A stretch of 61,121 nt of DNA from NCBI RefSeq assembly GCF_006124995.1, contig NZ_QEWN01000104.1:1-61121 (forward strand), written 5' to 3'. Below, piece by piece: positions 17,135 through 25,169 of the stretch. The notes beneath the pieces were generated by a model. That model made no database searches, was not told the DNA's origin, and was given only the letters and a program-made list of their open reading frames with translations. The position numbers and the translations under genes were made by a program. The stretch's first letter is position 1; each line of letters begins with the position of its first letter. The DNA comes from Vibrio sp. Hep-1b-8. GTDB lineage: Bacteria; Pseudomonadota; Gammaproteobacteria; Enterobacterales; Vibrionaceae.

Positions 17135-18208
17135 ATGAACGAAGCGTACAACCCATTAGGCACTGATGGTTTTGAGTTTGTCGAATACACAGCGGCAGAT
17201 GAGAAGGGTATTCAAGACCTAAAGCAGTTGTTTAACTCACTTGGGTTTGCAGAAGTCGCAAAACACCGTTCTAAAGAGGCTTGGCTCTACCGTCAAGGTG
17301 ACGTGAACTTTATCGTAAATGCTCAGCCACACAGTCAGGCTCATGCATTTGCTAAGGTACATGGTCCTTCAGTTTGTGGCATGGCCTTCCGAGTGAAAGA
17401 CTCTTCAGTTGCGATGAGACAAGCACTAGACAATGGTGCGAACGAGTACATCACTGAGATAGGTCCAATGGAACTCAGTATTCCAGCGATCTATGGTATC
17501 GGTGAGAGTTTGCTTTACTTTGTTGATCGCTACCAAGATGGCAGTATTTACGAAGTCGATTTCCGCTTTTATGACGATGCCAAACAACGTTTAGAAAAGA
17601 TGGATGTCGGCTTGTACGAGATTGACCACTTAACCCATAATGTTAAGCAAGGCAATATGGATCTGTGGTCTGGGTTTTACGAGCGTATCGGTAACTTCAG
17701 AGAAATCCGCTACTTCGATATCGAAGGCAAACTGACTGGCCTTGTCAGCCGTGCGATGACCGCGCCTTGTGGCAAGATCCGTATTCCAATCAATGAATCT
17801 TCTGACGACAAATCACAAATAGAAGAGTTTATCCGTGAATACAACGGTGAAGGTATTCAACATATCGCCCTAACGACGGATAACATCTATCAAACGGTAC
17901 AGACACTTCGTGACCGTGGCATGGAGTTTATGCCGACACCTGACACCTACTATGAAAAGATCGATGGACGTGTGGAAGGTCACAGTGAAGACGTCGATAA
18001 GTTACGTGATCTGCAGATCCTTATCGATGGTGCGCCAATGAAGGATGGTATTTTACTTCAAATATTTACCCAGACGGTTATTGGTCCGGTGTTCTTTGAA
18101 ATTATTCAGCGTAAAGGTAATGAGGGCTTTGGCGAAGGTAACTTCAAAGCCTTGTTTGAATCGATTGAAGAAGATCAAATTCGTCGTGGAGTACTAAACG
18201 ATGCATAA
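17135..18208 (+). CDS. hppD: 4-hydroxyphenylpyruvate dioxygenase
   Basis: Fe(II) enzyme of 357 aa that turns 4-hydroxyphenylpyruvate into homogentisate in tyrosine degradation. It has two VOC-fold halves. The metal triad is visible: His in IDHLTHNV, His in IQHIALTTDN, and Glu in FFEIIQRKG. Further family blocks are YGIGESLLYFVDRY and EGHSEDVDKLRDLQILIDG. The length matches the Pseudomonas enzyme. An ACGAGGGA ribosome site precedes the ATG. It is the first gene of the homogentisate operon and overlaps hmgA by 8 bp. Confidence 0.97.
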   Translation: MNEAYNPLGTDGFEFVEYTAADEKGIQDLKQLFNSLGFAEVAKHRSKEAWLYRQGDVNFIVNAQPHSQAHAFAKVHGPSVCGMAFRVKDSSVAMRQALDNGANEYITEIGPMELSIPAIYGIGESLLYFVDRYQDGSIYEVDFRFYDDAKQRLEKMDVGLYEIDHLTHNVKQGNMDLWSGFYERIGNFREIRYFDIEGKLTGLVSRAMTAPCGKIRIPINESSDDKSQIEEFIREYNGEGIQHIALTTDNIYQTVQTLRDRGMEFMPTPDTYYEKIDGRVEGHSEDVDKLRDLQILIDGAPMKDGILLQIFTQTVIGPVFFEIIQRKGNEGFGEGNFKALFESIEEDQIRRGVLNDA

Positions 18209-19334
18209 ATGGATAACATTCCCGCATCGGGAGGGAGTGTGCTCCAAGCAGGCACACGCTGACTTCCCGGAACAAGCGATTTATGAACGCGAAGCGGGGC
18301 GCAGTGGTTTCTTTGGCCCTGCCGCTCACTTCCATCACCAGCATGCCCCTACAGGTTGGAGTGATTGGCAGGGTGAGCTAAAACCTCGCGCGTTCAATTT
18401 CAACCAAGTGGAAGCCTCGATTCAGAACTCTCCATGGTCGGTACCTTACCTTCTGCATAACGCTAACTGTAAAGTTCGTATCTGGAAGCTCGATAGTGCG
18501 ATGGAACACCTAGCACGCAACGCAGACGGCGATGAACTCTTATTCATTCATCAGGGCAAAGCCGATCTGTTTTGTGACTATGGACACCTTGAGGTGGTTG
18601 AAGGGGATTACGTGATGATCCCTCGCTCGACCACTTGGCGGCTTGAACCCCATGAGCCGATGTTCATCTTGATGATTGAAAACACGGATGCCGCTTATAC
18701 CTTGCCGGAAAAAGGCATGGTTGGTAATCACGCTGTTTTTGACCCAGCAGTGCTCGACGTTCCGAAAATTGATCAGGCATTTAAAGATCAGTATTCAGAA
18801 CAGTCGACACAAGTTTACATTAAACGTCATGAGCAGGTGAGCGTCGTCACTTATCCGTTTAATCCACTAGATGCGATTGGCTGGCATGGTGACCTTTCTG
18901 TGGTACGAGTTAACTGGCGTGATATCAGGCCACTTATGTCGCACCGTTATCATTTGCCGCCGTCAGCGCATACGACATTTGTGGGGCAAGGATTTGTTAT
19001 TTGCACATTTGTGCCAAGGCCTATTGAAAGTGATCCTGGGGCGTTAAAGGTGCCGTTTTACCACAACAATGATGATTACGATGAAGTGCTGTTCTACCAC
19101 GCAGGGGATTTCTTTAGTCGCGACAACATTGAGGCGGGAATGGTGACCTTTCATCCCGCTGGATTTGCTCACGGCCCTCATCCCAAGGCCTTTAAAGCAG
19201 GGCAGGAGGATAAGAAGAAATTCACCGATGAAGTGGCAGTGATGATCGATACCCGTCATGCACTCGAAATTAGTGAGCACGCACGTCAGGTTGAAAATGA
19301 GCAGTATATCGATAGCTGGAAAGAACAAAAATAA
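18201..19334 (+). CDS. hmgA: Homogentisate 1,2-dioxygenase
   Basis: Fe(II) dioxygenase of 377 aa that opens the homogentisate ring to maleylacetoacetate. It is shorter than the Pseudomonas/human type (about 430-445 aa) but agrees with the compact Vibrio form. Cupin-like features: EHLARNADGDELLFIHQGKADL, YDEVLFYHAGDFFSR and the metal-binding FHPAGFAHGPHP near the end. It overlaps hppD by 8 bp and is followed 11 bp later by the fumarylacetoacetase gene. Loss of this enzyme in vibrios leads to pyomelanin; here the frame is intact. Confidence 0.95.
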   Translation: MHKWITFPHREGVCSKQAHADFPEQAIYEREAGRSGFFGPAAHFHHQHAPTGWSDWQGELKPRAFNFNQVEASIQNSPWSVPYLLHNANCKVRIWKLDSAMEHLARNADGDELLFIHQGKADLFCDYGHLEVVEGDYVMIPRSTTWRLEPHEPMFILMIENTDAAYTLPEKGMVGNHAVFDPAVLDVPKIDQAFKDQYSEQSTQVYIKRHEQVSVVTYPFNPLDAIGWHGDLSVVRVNWRDIRPLMSHRYHLPPSAHTTFVGQGFVICTFVPRPIESDPGALKVPFYHNNDDYDEVLFYHAGDFFSRDNIEAGMVTFHPAGFAHGPHPKAFKAGQEDKKKFTDEVAVMIDTRHALEISEHARQVENEQYIDSWKEQK

Positions 19335-19345
19335 GGGCAAATAGA

Positions 19346-20359
19346 ATGAAGTTAGCAAGCCTAAAAAATGGCAGCCGAGATGGCTTATTGGTTGTTGTGA
19401 ACAAATCACTCACTCATTGTGTCGCGGTGCCAGAAATCGCACAGACAATGCAGCAAGCACTGGATGACTGGCAGCGTGTTGAGCCACAGTTAAATGAAAT
19501 GTACACCGCATTGAATAACGGCGAATTGACCAACGAAATGGTTTTCTCGACTCTGCAGTGCGAATCACCGTTACCAAGAGCCTACCAGTGGGCAGATGGC
19601 TCAGCCTATGTCAATCATGTTGAATTGGTGCGTAAGGCGCGTGGCGCGGAAATGCCGCCAAGTTTCTGGACCGATCCTCTAATGTATCAGGGTGGGTCGG
19701 ATGCCTTTATTGGCCCGTGTGATGATATTCCGGTCGTTGATGAAGCATGGGGCATCGATTTTGAAGGTGAGGTTGCCGTTATCACCGGTGATGTACCAAT
19801 GGGAGTCAGTGTTGAAGAGGCTGCTCAGGCAATCAAACTTGTCATGCTCGTCAATGATGTTTCGTTACGCGGTTTGATTCCAAACGAGTTAGCAAAAGGA
19901 TTTGGTTTCTTCCAATCTAAACCTTCGTCTGTTTTTTCTCCGGTTGCGGTCACACCTGATGAATTGGGCAGTGACTGGGATGGTGGCAAGGTCAATCTGC
20001 CACTATTAAGTTTTTACAACAATGAGCCGTTTGGATGCCCTAACGCCGGTATGGATATGACATTTGAGTTTCCACAGCTCATTGCGCATGCTGCTATGAG
20101 TCGTCCACTGTCTGCCGGTGCGATTATCGGTTCGGGGACGGTGTCAAACAAACAGGGGACAGAACATGGTACCGCCATTGCCGAAGGTGGTGTGGGTTAC
20201 TCATGCATTGCAGAAGTGCGAATGATAGAGACGATTCGTGATGGTTCACCTTCTACTGGGTTCATGCAGTTTGGTGACCGGATCAAAATAGAAATGCTTG
20301 ATAACGATGGGCACTCGATTTTTGGTGCAATTGACCAACAAGTGGTTAAGTATGGGTGA
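19346..20359 (+). CDS. Fumarylacetoacetate hydrolase family protein
   Basis: Enzyme of 337 aa that cleaves fumarylacetoacetate to fumarate and acetoacetate, the last step of tyrosine breakdown. FAH-fold blocks: VNHVELVRKARGAEMPPSFWTDPLMYQGGSD, the metal-binding Glu pair in WGIDFEGEVAVITGD, NDVSLRGLIPNELAKGFGFFQSKPSSVFSP and GSGTVSNKQGTEHGTAI. It is the third gene of the operon, 11 bp after hmgA and overlapping maiA by 8 bp. The pathway assignment is secure from context (hmgB position). Confidence 0.93.
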   Translation: MKLASLKNGSRDGLLVVVNKSLTHCVAVPEIAQTMQQALDDWQRVEPQLNEMYTALNNGELTNEMVFSTLQCESPLPRAYQWADGSAYVNHVELVRKARGAEMPPSFWTDPLMYQGGSDAFIGPCDDIPVVDEAWGIDFEGEVAVITGDVPMGVSVEEAAQAIKLVMLVNDVSLRGLIPNELAKGFGFFQSKPSSVFSPVAVTPDELGSDWDGGKVNLPLLSFYNNEPFGCPNAGMDMTFEFPQLIAHAAMSRPLSAGAIIGSGTVSNKQGTEHGTAIAEGGVGYSCIAEVRMIETIRDGSPSTGFMQFGDRIKIEMLDNDGHSIFGAIDQQVVKYG

Positions 20360-20999
20360 TCGTATTTTATATGGTTACTGGCGCTCATCTGCGGCCTATC
20401 GAGCCCGAATTGCCCTCAATCTTAAGGGGCTCGACTATCAGCAGCGATCCATTCATTTGATTAAAAATGGTGGAGAACAGCACTCGACCGATTTTAAGCG
20501 TCTCAACCCCAATCAATTGGTACCCGTTTTGATCGATGGTGAGATGCGGCTTAATCAGTCCTTAGCGATTATCGACTATCTCGATGAGACCTATCCGGAA
20601 GTGTTGTTGACGCCAACTGACCGAGCATTACGTTATCAGGTTAAGGCGATGGCTCATGATATTGCGATTGATGTTCATCCGCTTAATAACTTGCGCGTTT
20701 TACAGTATCTTTCTCAAACACTCAACATCACGGACGAAGAGAAATCATCATGGTATGCCCATTGGATAATGAAAGGGTTTGATGCTCTAGAGCAGAGGCT
20801 AAAACTGACACGAGGGCGCTATTGTGTCGGAGACGATGTTAGCTTGGTTGATGTCTGTCTCGTTCCACAGGTTTACAATGCCAAGCGGTTTAAGGTTGAT
20901 CTCTCCGCGTATCCGAACATTACTCAAGTGACGGCGTCACTTAATGAGCTTGCGGCGTTTGAACAAGCCGCTCCTGAGTCACAACCGGATGCAGGTTAG
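20352..20999 (+). CDS. maiA: Maleylacetoacetate isomerase (zeta-class GST)
   Basis: Glutathione-dependent isomerase of 215 aa converting maleylacetoacetate to fumarylacetoacetate. The zeta-class motif SSxxxR is present at the N-terminus (YWRSSAAYRARIALNLKG), followed by the thioredoxin-fold LNPNQLVPVLIDG and QSLAIIDYLDE, and the C-terminal helical domain with VSLVDVCLVPQVYNAKRF. I chose ATG 20352 (MGDRILYGYW) rather than an upstream ATG at 20298, because it starts exactly where family members start and gives the same 8-bp coupling seen for hppD-hmgA. It is the last gene of the operon. Confidence 0.93.
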   Translation: MGDRILYGYWRSSAAYRARIALNLKGLDYQQRSIHLIKNGGEQHSTDFKRLNPNQLVPVLIDGEMRLNQSLAIIDYLDETYPEVLLTPTDRALRYQVKAMAHDIAIDVHPLNNLRVLQYLSQTLNITDEEKSSWYAHWIMKGFDALEQRLKLTRGRYCVGDDVSLVDVCLVPQVYNAKRFKVDLSAYPNITQVTASLNELAAFEQAAPESQPDAG

Positions 21000-21027
21000 C
21001 CGCCAGTTACTGAGAGACTAAAAATAC

Positions 21028-21057
21028 AAAAGCCACCGTCATTCGGTGGCTTATTTA
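21028..21057 (+). terminator. Terminator of the homogentisate operon
   Basis: Stem AAGCCACCG / CGGTGGCTT with a 5-nt loop (21030-21052) followed by a modest T-rich tail (ATTTAC). It lies 30 bp after maiA. Confidence 0.8.
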
Positions 21058-21080
21058 CATCGCTGGAGACACAATGCTGA

Positions 21081-21266
21081 TTAGCGTAGAGCGCTAAGTT
21101 GTCGCTCTCTATGTTGTAACTCTTCAATGTTAAACTGACGAACATCAAAAGTCGCTAGGCCATTGCACTCTCTACATGAATGATGACATTTTCCGTCAAC
21201 GTAATCATGTTTGGTTAGCATGTTTGGTTTCTTACACCAGTCGCACACGCCTTCAATAGTAAACAT
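21081..21266 (-). CDS. Small zinc-binding protein, 61 aa, unknown function
   Basis: The start at 21266 (MFTIEGVCDWC) is supported by a GGGGAGAG ribosome site 3-4 nt upstream; an in-frame upstream ATG at 21320 lacks one. The product carries CDWC, then KCHHSCREC, giving four Cys in two CxxC-type pairs plus His residues, which suggests a single zinc ribbon. The C-terminal part is a charged helix (EELQHRERQLSALR). No named family was recognised. It lies just past the terminator of the convergent homogentisate operon. Confidence 0.65.
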   Translation of the reverse strand: MFTIEGVCDWCKKPNMLTKHDYVDGKCHHSCRECNGLATFDVRQFNIEELQHRERQLSALR

Positions 21267-21435
21267 ATACTCTCCCCACCTTAATTTTTTAGGTGCTATT
21301 TTCGCGCTGGAGTATGACACAAACTACGTGGCTTGGTTAAGCATTTGTTACGTGTATTGGGAAGGTGATCGATTGCGCAGCCTTGTGTTTTAAACGCTGA
21401 AAAGGTAAGTGAAATATTTATAAATTTAAATGTAA

Positions 21436-22461
21436 CTATTTATTAACGCTTGAAAGAATTATTTTCAACGCTTGATTCAAACGCTTCATTTCTTCTTCAC
21501 TGCCTTTGAGATCTGGGTGGTAGATTTTACACAGTTGCTTGTATCTTAATTTGATCTCTTTTTCGGCGGGTATCTTGCTTGGGTTAAAGCCAAAAAGGGC
21601 ACATGCTAGCGTTAGGGGCTTCTCACTGTGACTCTCTGTGACTACCGGCTTGGTATTTTCTTGCTGCTTTTTGATATGGCGATACATGACCTCCATTTGT
21701 CGTTTTTGCTGCTTGAGAATATCTTCCTTGCGCTTGAGTTCTCGTTCAAGTTTGAGCTGTTGTCGTTGTGTGCCTGACTCGGTGGTATTGGCGGCTTTTT
21801 GGAGCGTTTGGTTCTTTCGCAGTAACCAGCCGACAAGAGTGAGACTCACCAGTAGCAATGCGGATAGAGCATATACCAGACTGTTTGCCGCCTGTTGGCT
21901 TTGCGATACAGACTTTGCTGTTGGACTCAATTCGATTTCTTGGTGATCAAATGCCACTTCAAGCTGATCAATAGCGGCGACTTGTTTCGCTCTTCGGGCA
22001 TTAAATTGCTCTTCTAAAATACGAGCATAGGCGTTTTCTGCGTTGGGATCGTTCTTCGCCGCTTCGAGATACCAGATCTCAGCAAGGTCCAAATTATTGG
22101 GTGGCTGCTGCAAGTTTTCGTATAGCTCACCGATAAGACGAGGCGCTTGGGGATCTCCCTCAAACGCGGCTTTGTTTAACCAAAAAATCGCTTTTTCAAC
22201 ATCAGGGTTCGTTCCAATACCGTTGAGGTAAGCACGCCCTAGATAAATCGCCGAAGATGAGTTGCCACTTTCGGCCGCTTGCTGATACCAATAAAATGCC
22301 TCTGAGTCTGAGCGTTCGATACCATTGCCTTGGCTATACATCTCAGCCAGCTCAAGCTGAGCGTGGACATTGTTGTTTTGGGCACTTTTGATCAGCTCTT
22401 CTACCGTTTGGGCATAGCTAAAGGCGGATAACGCTAGCAGTAGAAGGGGAAGGATGCGCAA
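21436..22461 (-). CDS. Sel1-repeat membrane protein with cytoplasmic J domain
   Basis: Protein of 341 aa with an unusual order of domains. A signal peptide (1-17, ending SYA) is followed by about three or four Sel1/TPR-like repeats at 20-150 (ELAEMYSQGNGIERS, YLGRAYLNGIGTNPD). One membrane span lies at about 194-214 (NSLVYALSALLLVSLTLVGWL), then a basic coiled coil (about 225-275). The C-terminal DnaJ-like J domain has an intact HPD motif (YHPDLKG, 315-317). By this topology the repeats are periplasmic and the J domain is cytoplasmic, where it could recruit DnaK. The function is unknown. It is monocistronic. Confidence 0.85.
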   Translation of the reverse strand: MRILPLLLLALSAFSYAQTVEELIKSAQNNNVHAQLELAEMYSQGNGIERSDSEAFYWYQQAAESGNSSSAIYLGRAYLNGIGTNPDVEKAIFWLNKAAFEGDPQAPRLIGELYENLQQPPNNLDLAEIWYLEAAKNDPNAENAYARILEEQFNARRAKQVAAIDQLEVAFDHQEIELSPTAKSVSQSQQAANSLVYALSALLLVSLTLVGWLLRKNQTLQKAANTTESGTQRQQLKLERELKRKEDILKQQKRQMEVMYRHIKKQQENTKPVVTESHSEKPLTLACALFGFNPSKIPAEKEIKLRYKQLCKIYHPDLKGSEEEMKRLNQALKIILSSVNK

Positions 22462-22561
22462 ATTAACCTCTGGACATGATTGGCAAGCGGGCAGTATTTG
22501 CTAAGTATATCAATTACTCGGTAAAAATTGATAACAATTGAACATATTTGAGGTGATGGAT

Positions 22562-22588
22562 ATAAAATTGGCTTCCGGAGAAGCCAAT
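22562..22588 (-). terminator. Intrinsic terminator of the OmpA lipoprotein gene
   Basis: Stem ATTGGCTTC / GAAGCCAAT with a 4-nt loop; on the minus strand it is followed by TTTTAT. It starts 28 bp after the stop codon. Confidence 0.85.
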
Positions 22589-22615
22589 AGAAATGGTCAC
22601 GTTGAGAAATGCAGA

Positions 22616-23284
22616 TTACTTAAGAGGTAGGATCTGGATTTCTACACGGCGGTTACAAGCTCGGCCTTCCACGGTGCTATTTGAACACAGAGGGTAGCGC
22701 TCACCATTACCACGTGCGACTGCACGACCTGCAGCAACACCTTGAGATACTAGGTAAGAGCGAACAGATTCAGCGCGGCGTTCAGATAGAACTTGGTTTG
22801 TGGTGTCACTACCTGTGCTGTCTGTATGGCCGTCAATGACTAAGCTTGTATCTGGGTATTCAACAAGAATTTGTGCAACGCCGCGTAGCGTGTTGTGGAT
22901 GCTTGGGTCTAGTTGGTAAGAGCTCGACTGGAAGCCGATGCCGTTTTCAAGGCGAAGCAAAAGCTGGTTCTCACCAACACGTTCAACTTGAACACCAGAA
23001 TTGAGAAGCTGTTTGCGTAGTGCGGCTTCTTGCTGGTCGAAGTAGTAGCCCACACCACCACCCACTGCTGCACCACCCGCAGCGCCAATGAGCGCATGTT
23101 TACGACGTTCTTTTGCATCATCGCCGGTCGCTAGACCAACTGCTGCGCCTGCGATGGCACCAATCAATGCCCCTTTGGTCGCAGAGTTAGTCTCTGATTC
23201 ACCGGTAGTGGCATTTTGGCGTTGCGTTGCCTGACAGCCAGAAAGTGCGATTGCTACTGCTAGAGCAAGTGTGATTTTTTTCAC
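22616..23284 (-). CDS. OmpA-family lipoprotein with glycine zipper (YiaD-like)
   Basis: Outer-membrane lipoprotein of 222 aa. I chose the GTG at 23284, which follows GGAGAT by about 7 nt and gives a perfect lipoprotein signal (MKKITLALAVAIALSGC, lipobox LSGC). A glycine-zipper region follows (GALIGAIAGAAVGLATGDD and GAAGGAAVGGGVGYYFD). The OmpA/MotB peptidoglycan-binding domain comes last (about 115-222), with the conserved VIDGHTDSTGSDTTNQVLSERRAESVRSYL and NRRVEIQI. It probably tethers the outer membrane to peptidoglycan. An ATG 21 bp upstream is less likely to be the start. It is monocistronic with a terminator. Confidence 0.92.
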   Translation of the reverse strand: MKKITLALAVAIALSGCQATQRQNATTGESETNSATKGALIGAIAGAAVGLATGDDAKERRKHALIGAAGGAAVGGGVGYYFDQQEAALRKQLLNSGVQVERVGENQLLLRLENGIGFQSSSYQLDPSIHNTLRGVAQILVEYPDTSLVIDGHTDSTGSDTTNQVLSERRAESVRSYLVSQGVAAGRAVARGNGERYPLCSNSTVEGRACNRRVEIQILPLK

Positions 23285-23429
23285 GATAACATCTCCGTGT
23301 ATCATTATATTTTAAGCCAGACCCATGTCCGGTTTTTGGATGACAGTGAATAAACCTGATGGCCTTTATTATGTCAATTTTATCTAGCTTATTTGACCAA
23401 AGATTAACGGTAGCTGAACGAAGATTGCA

Positions 23430-24113
23430 CTATCTGAGCATTTTGGGCGCTTGTGCACCATCGATTGGGCGGTTTACAGAAACGGTGCGACCTTTCTTCA
23501 GACCAACTTCATAATCTTCAGTCAAGTTCTTCATCGCCTCTCTTAATTGCTGCTTAAACGTTTCGCGATCGATGTTTTTAAACTCTTTGTCGATGTAGTC
23601 GTCGATCTTCTTCGCTGATTCTTCATCTGGACTGATGATAGGCAGCTTTTCCAGAGCGCCTTCTACCCAGCCTGATAAGAATGAGTTGACACGGCGAGTA
23701 ACTTCACCTGAAGGGGTACCAGAGCCAGCAAAACCATTACGGAAGCGGCCAGTTTGTTCGTTCATCTCTCGATAAATAATATCAAACGCGAAGGCTGCAA
23801 AGATAGCGCGGTCCGCTTCACCGATAAACTCTACACGTTTGAGGCCTTTATGGTTAAGTAGCACTGCTTCGACACCAAACTTAGTGTTGATGCCACGAAT
23901 GATGCGTAACAAGTTTGAAGCGACACTGGCTGGTAGTAAGTGGGTCGATTGTGTTTTGCCCATTTTGATAAACTCGATATCGTCTTTATCGAGGCCATAT
24001 TTGAGCATCAGACGATGAGCCATTTTGATCGCATTGGCTGCTTCGTTGACGTTGGCAGAGTTACCAAGCTCTAAACATTTGGCAATTTTTTTGAGGGCTT
24101 TTTGTTTATCCAT
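23430..24113 (-). CDS. DUF2786 domain protein
   Basis: Cytoplasmic protein of 227 aa. The N-terminal 40-residue DUF2786 module is clear (ALKKIAKCLELGNSANVNEAANAIKMAHRLMLKYGL). A larger domain of unknown function follows, with FIGEADRAIFAAFAFDIIYREM and GFAGSGTPSGEVTRRVNSFLSGWVEGALEKL. No catalytic motif was recognised. Related proteins occur in vibrios and in phages. It is monocistronic between the OmpA lipoprotein and the DUF3334 gene, all on the same strand but well separated. Confidence 0.8.
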   Translation of the reverse strand: MDKQKALKKIAKCLELGNSANVNEAANAIKMAHRLMLKYGLDKDDIEFIKMGKTQSTHLLPASVASNLLRIIRGINTKFGVEAVLLNHKGLKRVEFIGEADRAIFAAFAFDIIYREMNEQTGRFRNGFAGSGTPSGEVTRRVNSFLSGWVEGALEKLPIISPDEESAKKIDDYIDKEFKNIDRETFKQQLREAMKNLTEDYEVGLKKGRTVSVNRPIDGAQAPKMLR

Positions 24114-24219
24114 CGACCGCTTTACGTTTCACTCATTTAGAAAAGTCGAACATTTTAACGTTTTCTGAGTAAAAACGGAAATACGTTGTAGTTATAAACG
24201 TTGTGGGGTGGGGGATGTG

Positions 24220-24251
24220 CAACCACGCCACCGGTATTCGGGGCGTGGTTG
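24220..24251. repeat. Inverted repeat (hairpin) between DUF3334 and DUF2786 genes
   Basis: CAACCACGCC / GGCGTGGTTG, a 10-bp perfect stem with a 12-nt loop, 27 bp after the DUF3334 stop codon. No T-run follows on the minus strand, so it is not a typical intrinsic terminator. It may mark the 3' end of the transcript or protect it. Confidence 0.6.
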
Positions 24252-24277
24252 AGTTGGGTCAGAGTGACGTCGTGAAG

Positions 24278-24979
24278 TTAGATTCCTAGTTCATCGAGTA
24301 AGTCATTCGCATTGCTTGATTGATTAGAAGCCGCTTTGCTCTCTTGACTCGCTTTCATCTTAAGCTGTGTTTGTTCTAGGATCGTATCTGGACATTCATC
24401 CTCAGCGACGTCAAATTCCTCAAGCTGAATGAACTCAGTCTTGTCCATTGCTAGCTCTAAGTAAAAAATGTTGCCCTGCTCAGTTGAGAAGGTAACACGG
24501 CGTGCTTGTGGGCGATCGAGATTGGTATCGACAGACAAATTCACTTGCTTGTTTAAAGAGAGCATCTTTGGCTGGTTTTGAGTAATGTGTGTTTGCAGGT
24601 CTTTGCGTACTTGGTTGGTAAAGTGACCAACGAGTTGGTTCATCAATTCACCCAGAACATCTGCCACTTCATCTGAGGTATGCAGCACAGCAAGTTCTTC
24701 GTCGGGCATTCCCATGTTTCGCATATAGTTTGTGTAGACTTCGAGTGCCGCTTTTGCAGTGAAGTTAATCACGACTAACCCTGAGAACCCTCCGTCAAAC
24801 AGTACAAAACAGCCAAAGTCAGGTTTAAGGCTGGTCTTGGTAATTTTCTGCACCATTGCAGAGTAGGTAACATTTGAGCTCGTTGCAGAAGTTAGAACAC
24901 CTGAAACGGACTGACATAACTTTAATAGAATGTCTTCGGTGGTGACGATTTTATTTTTTTTCATGGATGATTCGCTCAT
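24278..24979 (-). CDS. DUF3334-type protein with CheC/CheX phosphatase motif
   Basis: Cytoplasmic protein of 233 aa without signal or membrane segments. I recognise it as a Vibrio protein of the DUF3334 type (from memory). It contains the pattern D-x3-E-x2-N-x22-P exactly: D107, E111 and N114 in DVLGELMN and P137 in NQPKML. This spacing is the active-site consensus of CheC/CheX/FliY CheY-P phosphatases. The flanking text (FSGLVVINFTAKAAL before it and a second beta-rich half after it) fits the CheX-like fold. A disordered acidic tail ends in DDLLDELGI. A role in dephosphorylating a response regulator is inferred. An alternative start is Met6. Confidence 0.75.
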   Translation of the reverse strand: MSESSMKKNKIVTTEDILLKLCQSVSGVLTSATSSNVTYSAMVQKITKTSLKPDFGCFVLFDGGFSGLVVINFTAKAALEVYTNYMRNMGMPDEELAVLHTSDEVADVLGELMNQLVGHFTNQVRKDLQTHITQNQPKMLSLNKQVNLSVDTNLDRPQARRVTFSTEQGNIFYLELAMDKTEFIQLEEFDVAEDECPDTILEQTQLKMKASQESKAASNQSSNANDLLDELGI

Positions 24980-25169
24980 AGAAACACTTTAAATTGGATC
25001 AATTATTTATAAGTGTGGGAAAAAAATGCGATAACTTCCATTCTGACACTGCATTTCTGTTTTGATCACTCTTTTAAATGTTGTAAAGTGACCTGATTCA
25101 AATAATAGTTTTTTACACTTTAGCGAACCCAGTGCTGATAGGATCGGCGTCGTAGGGGGCAGGAAGCAA

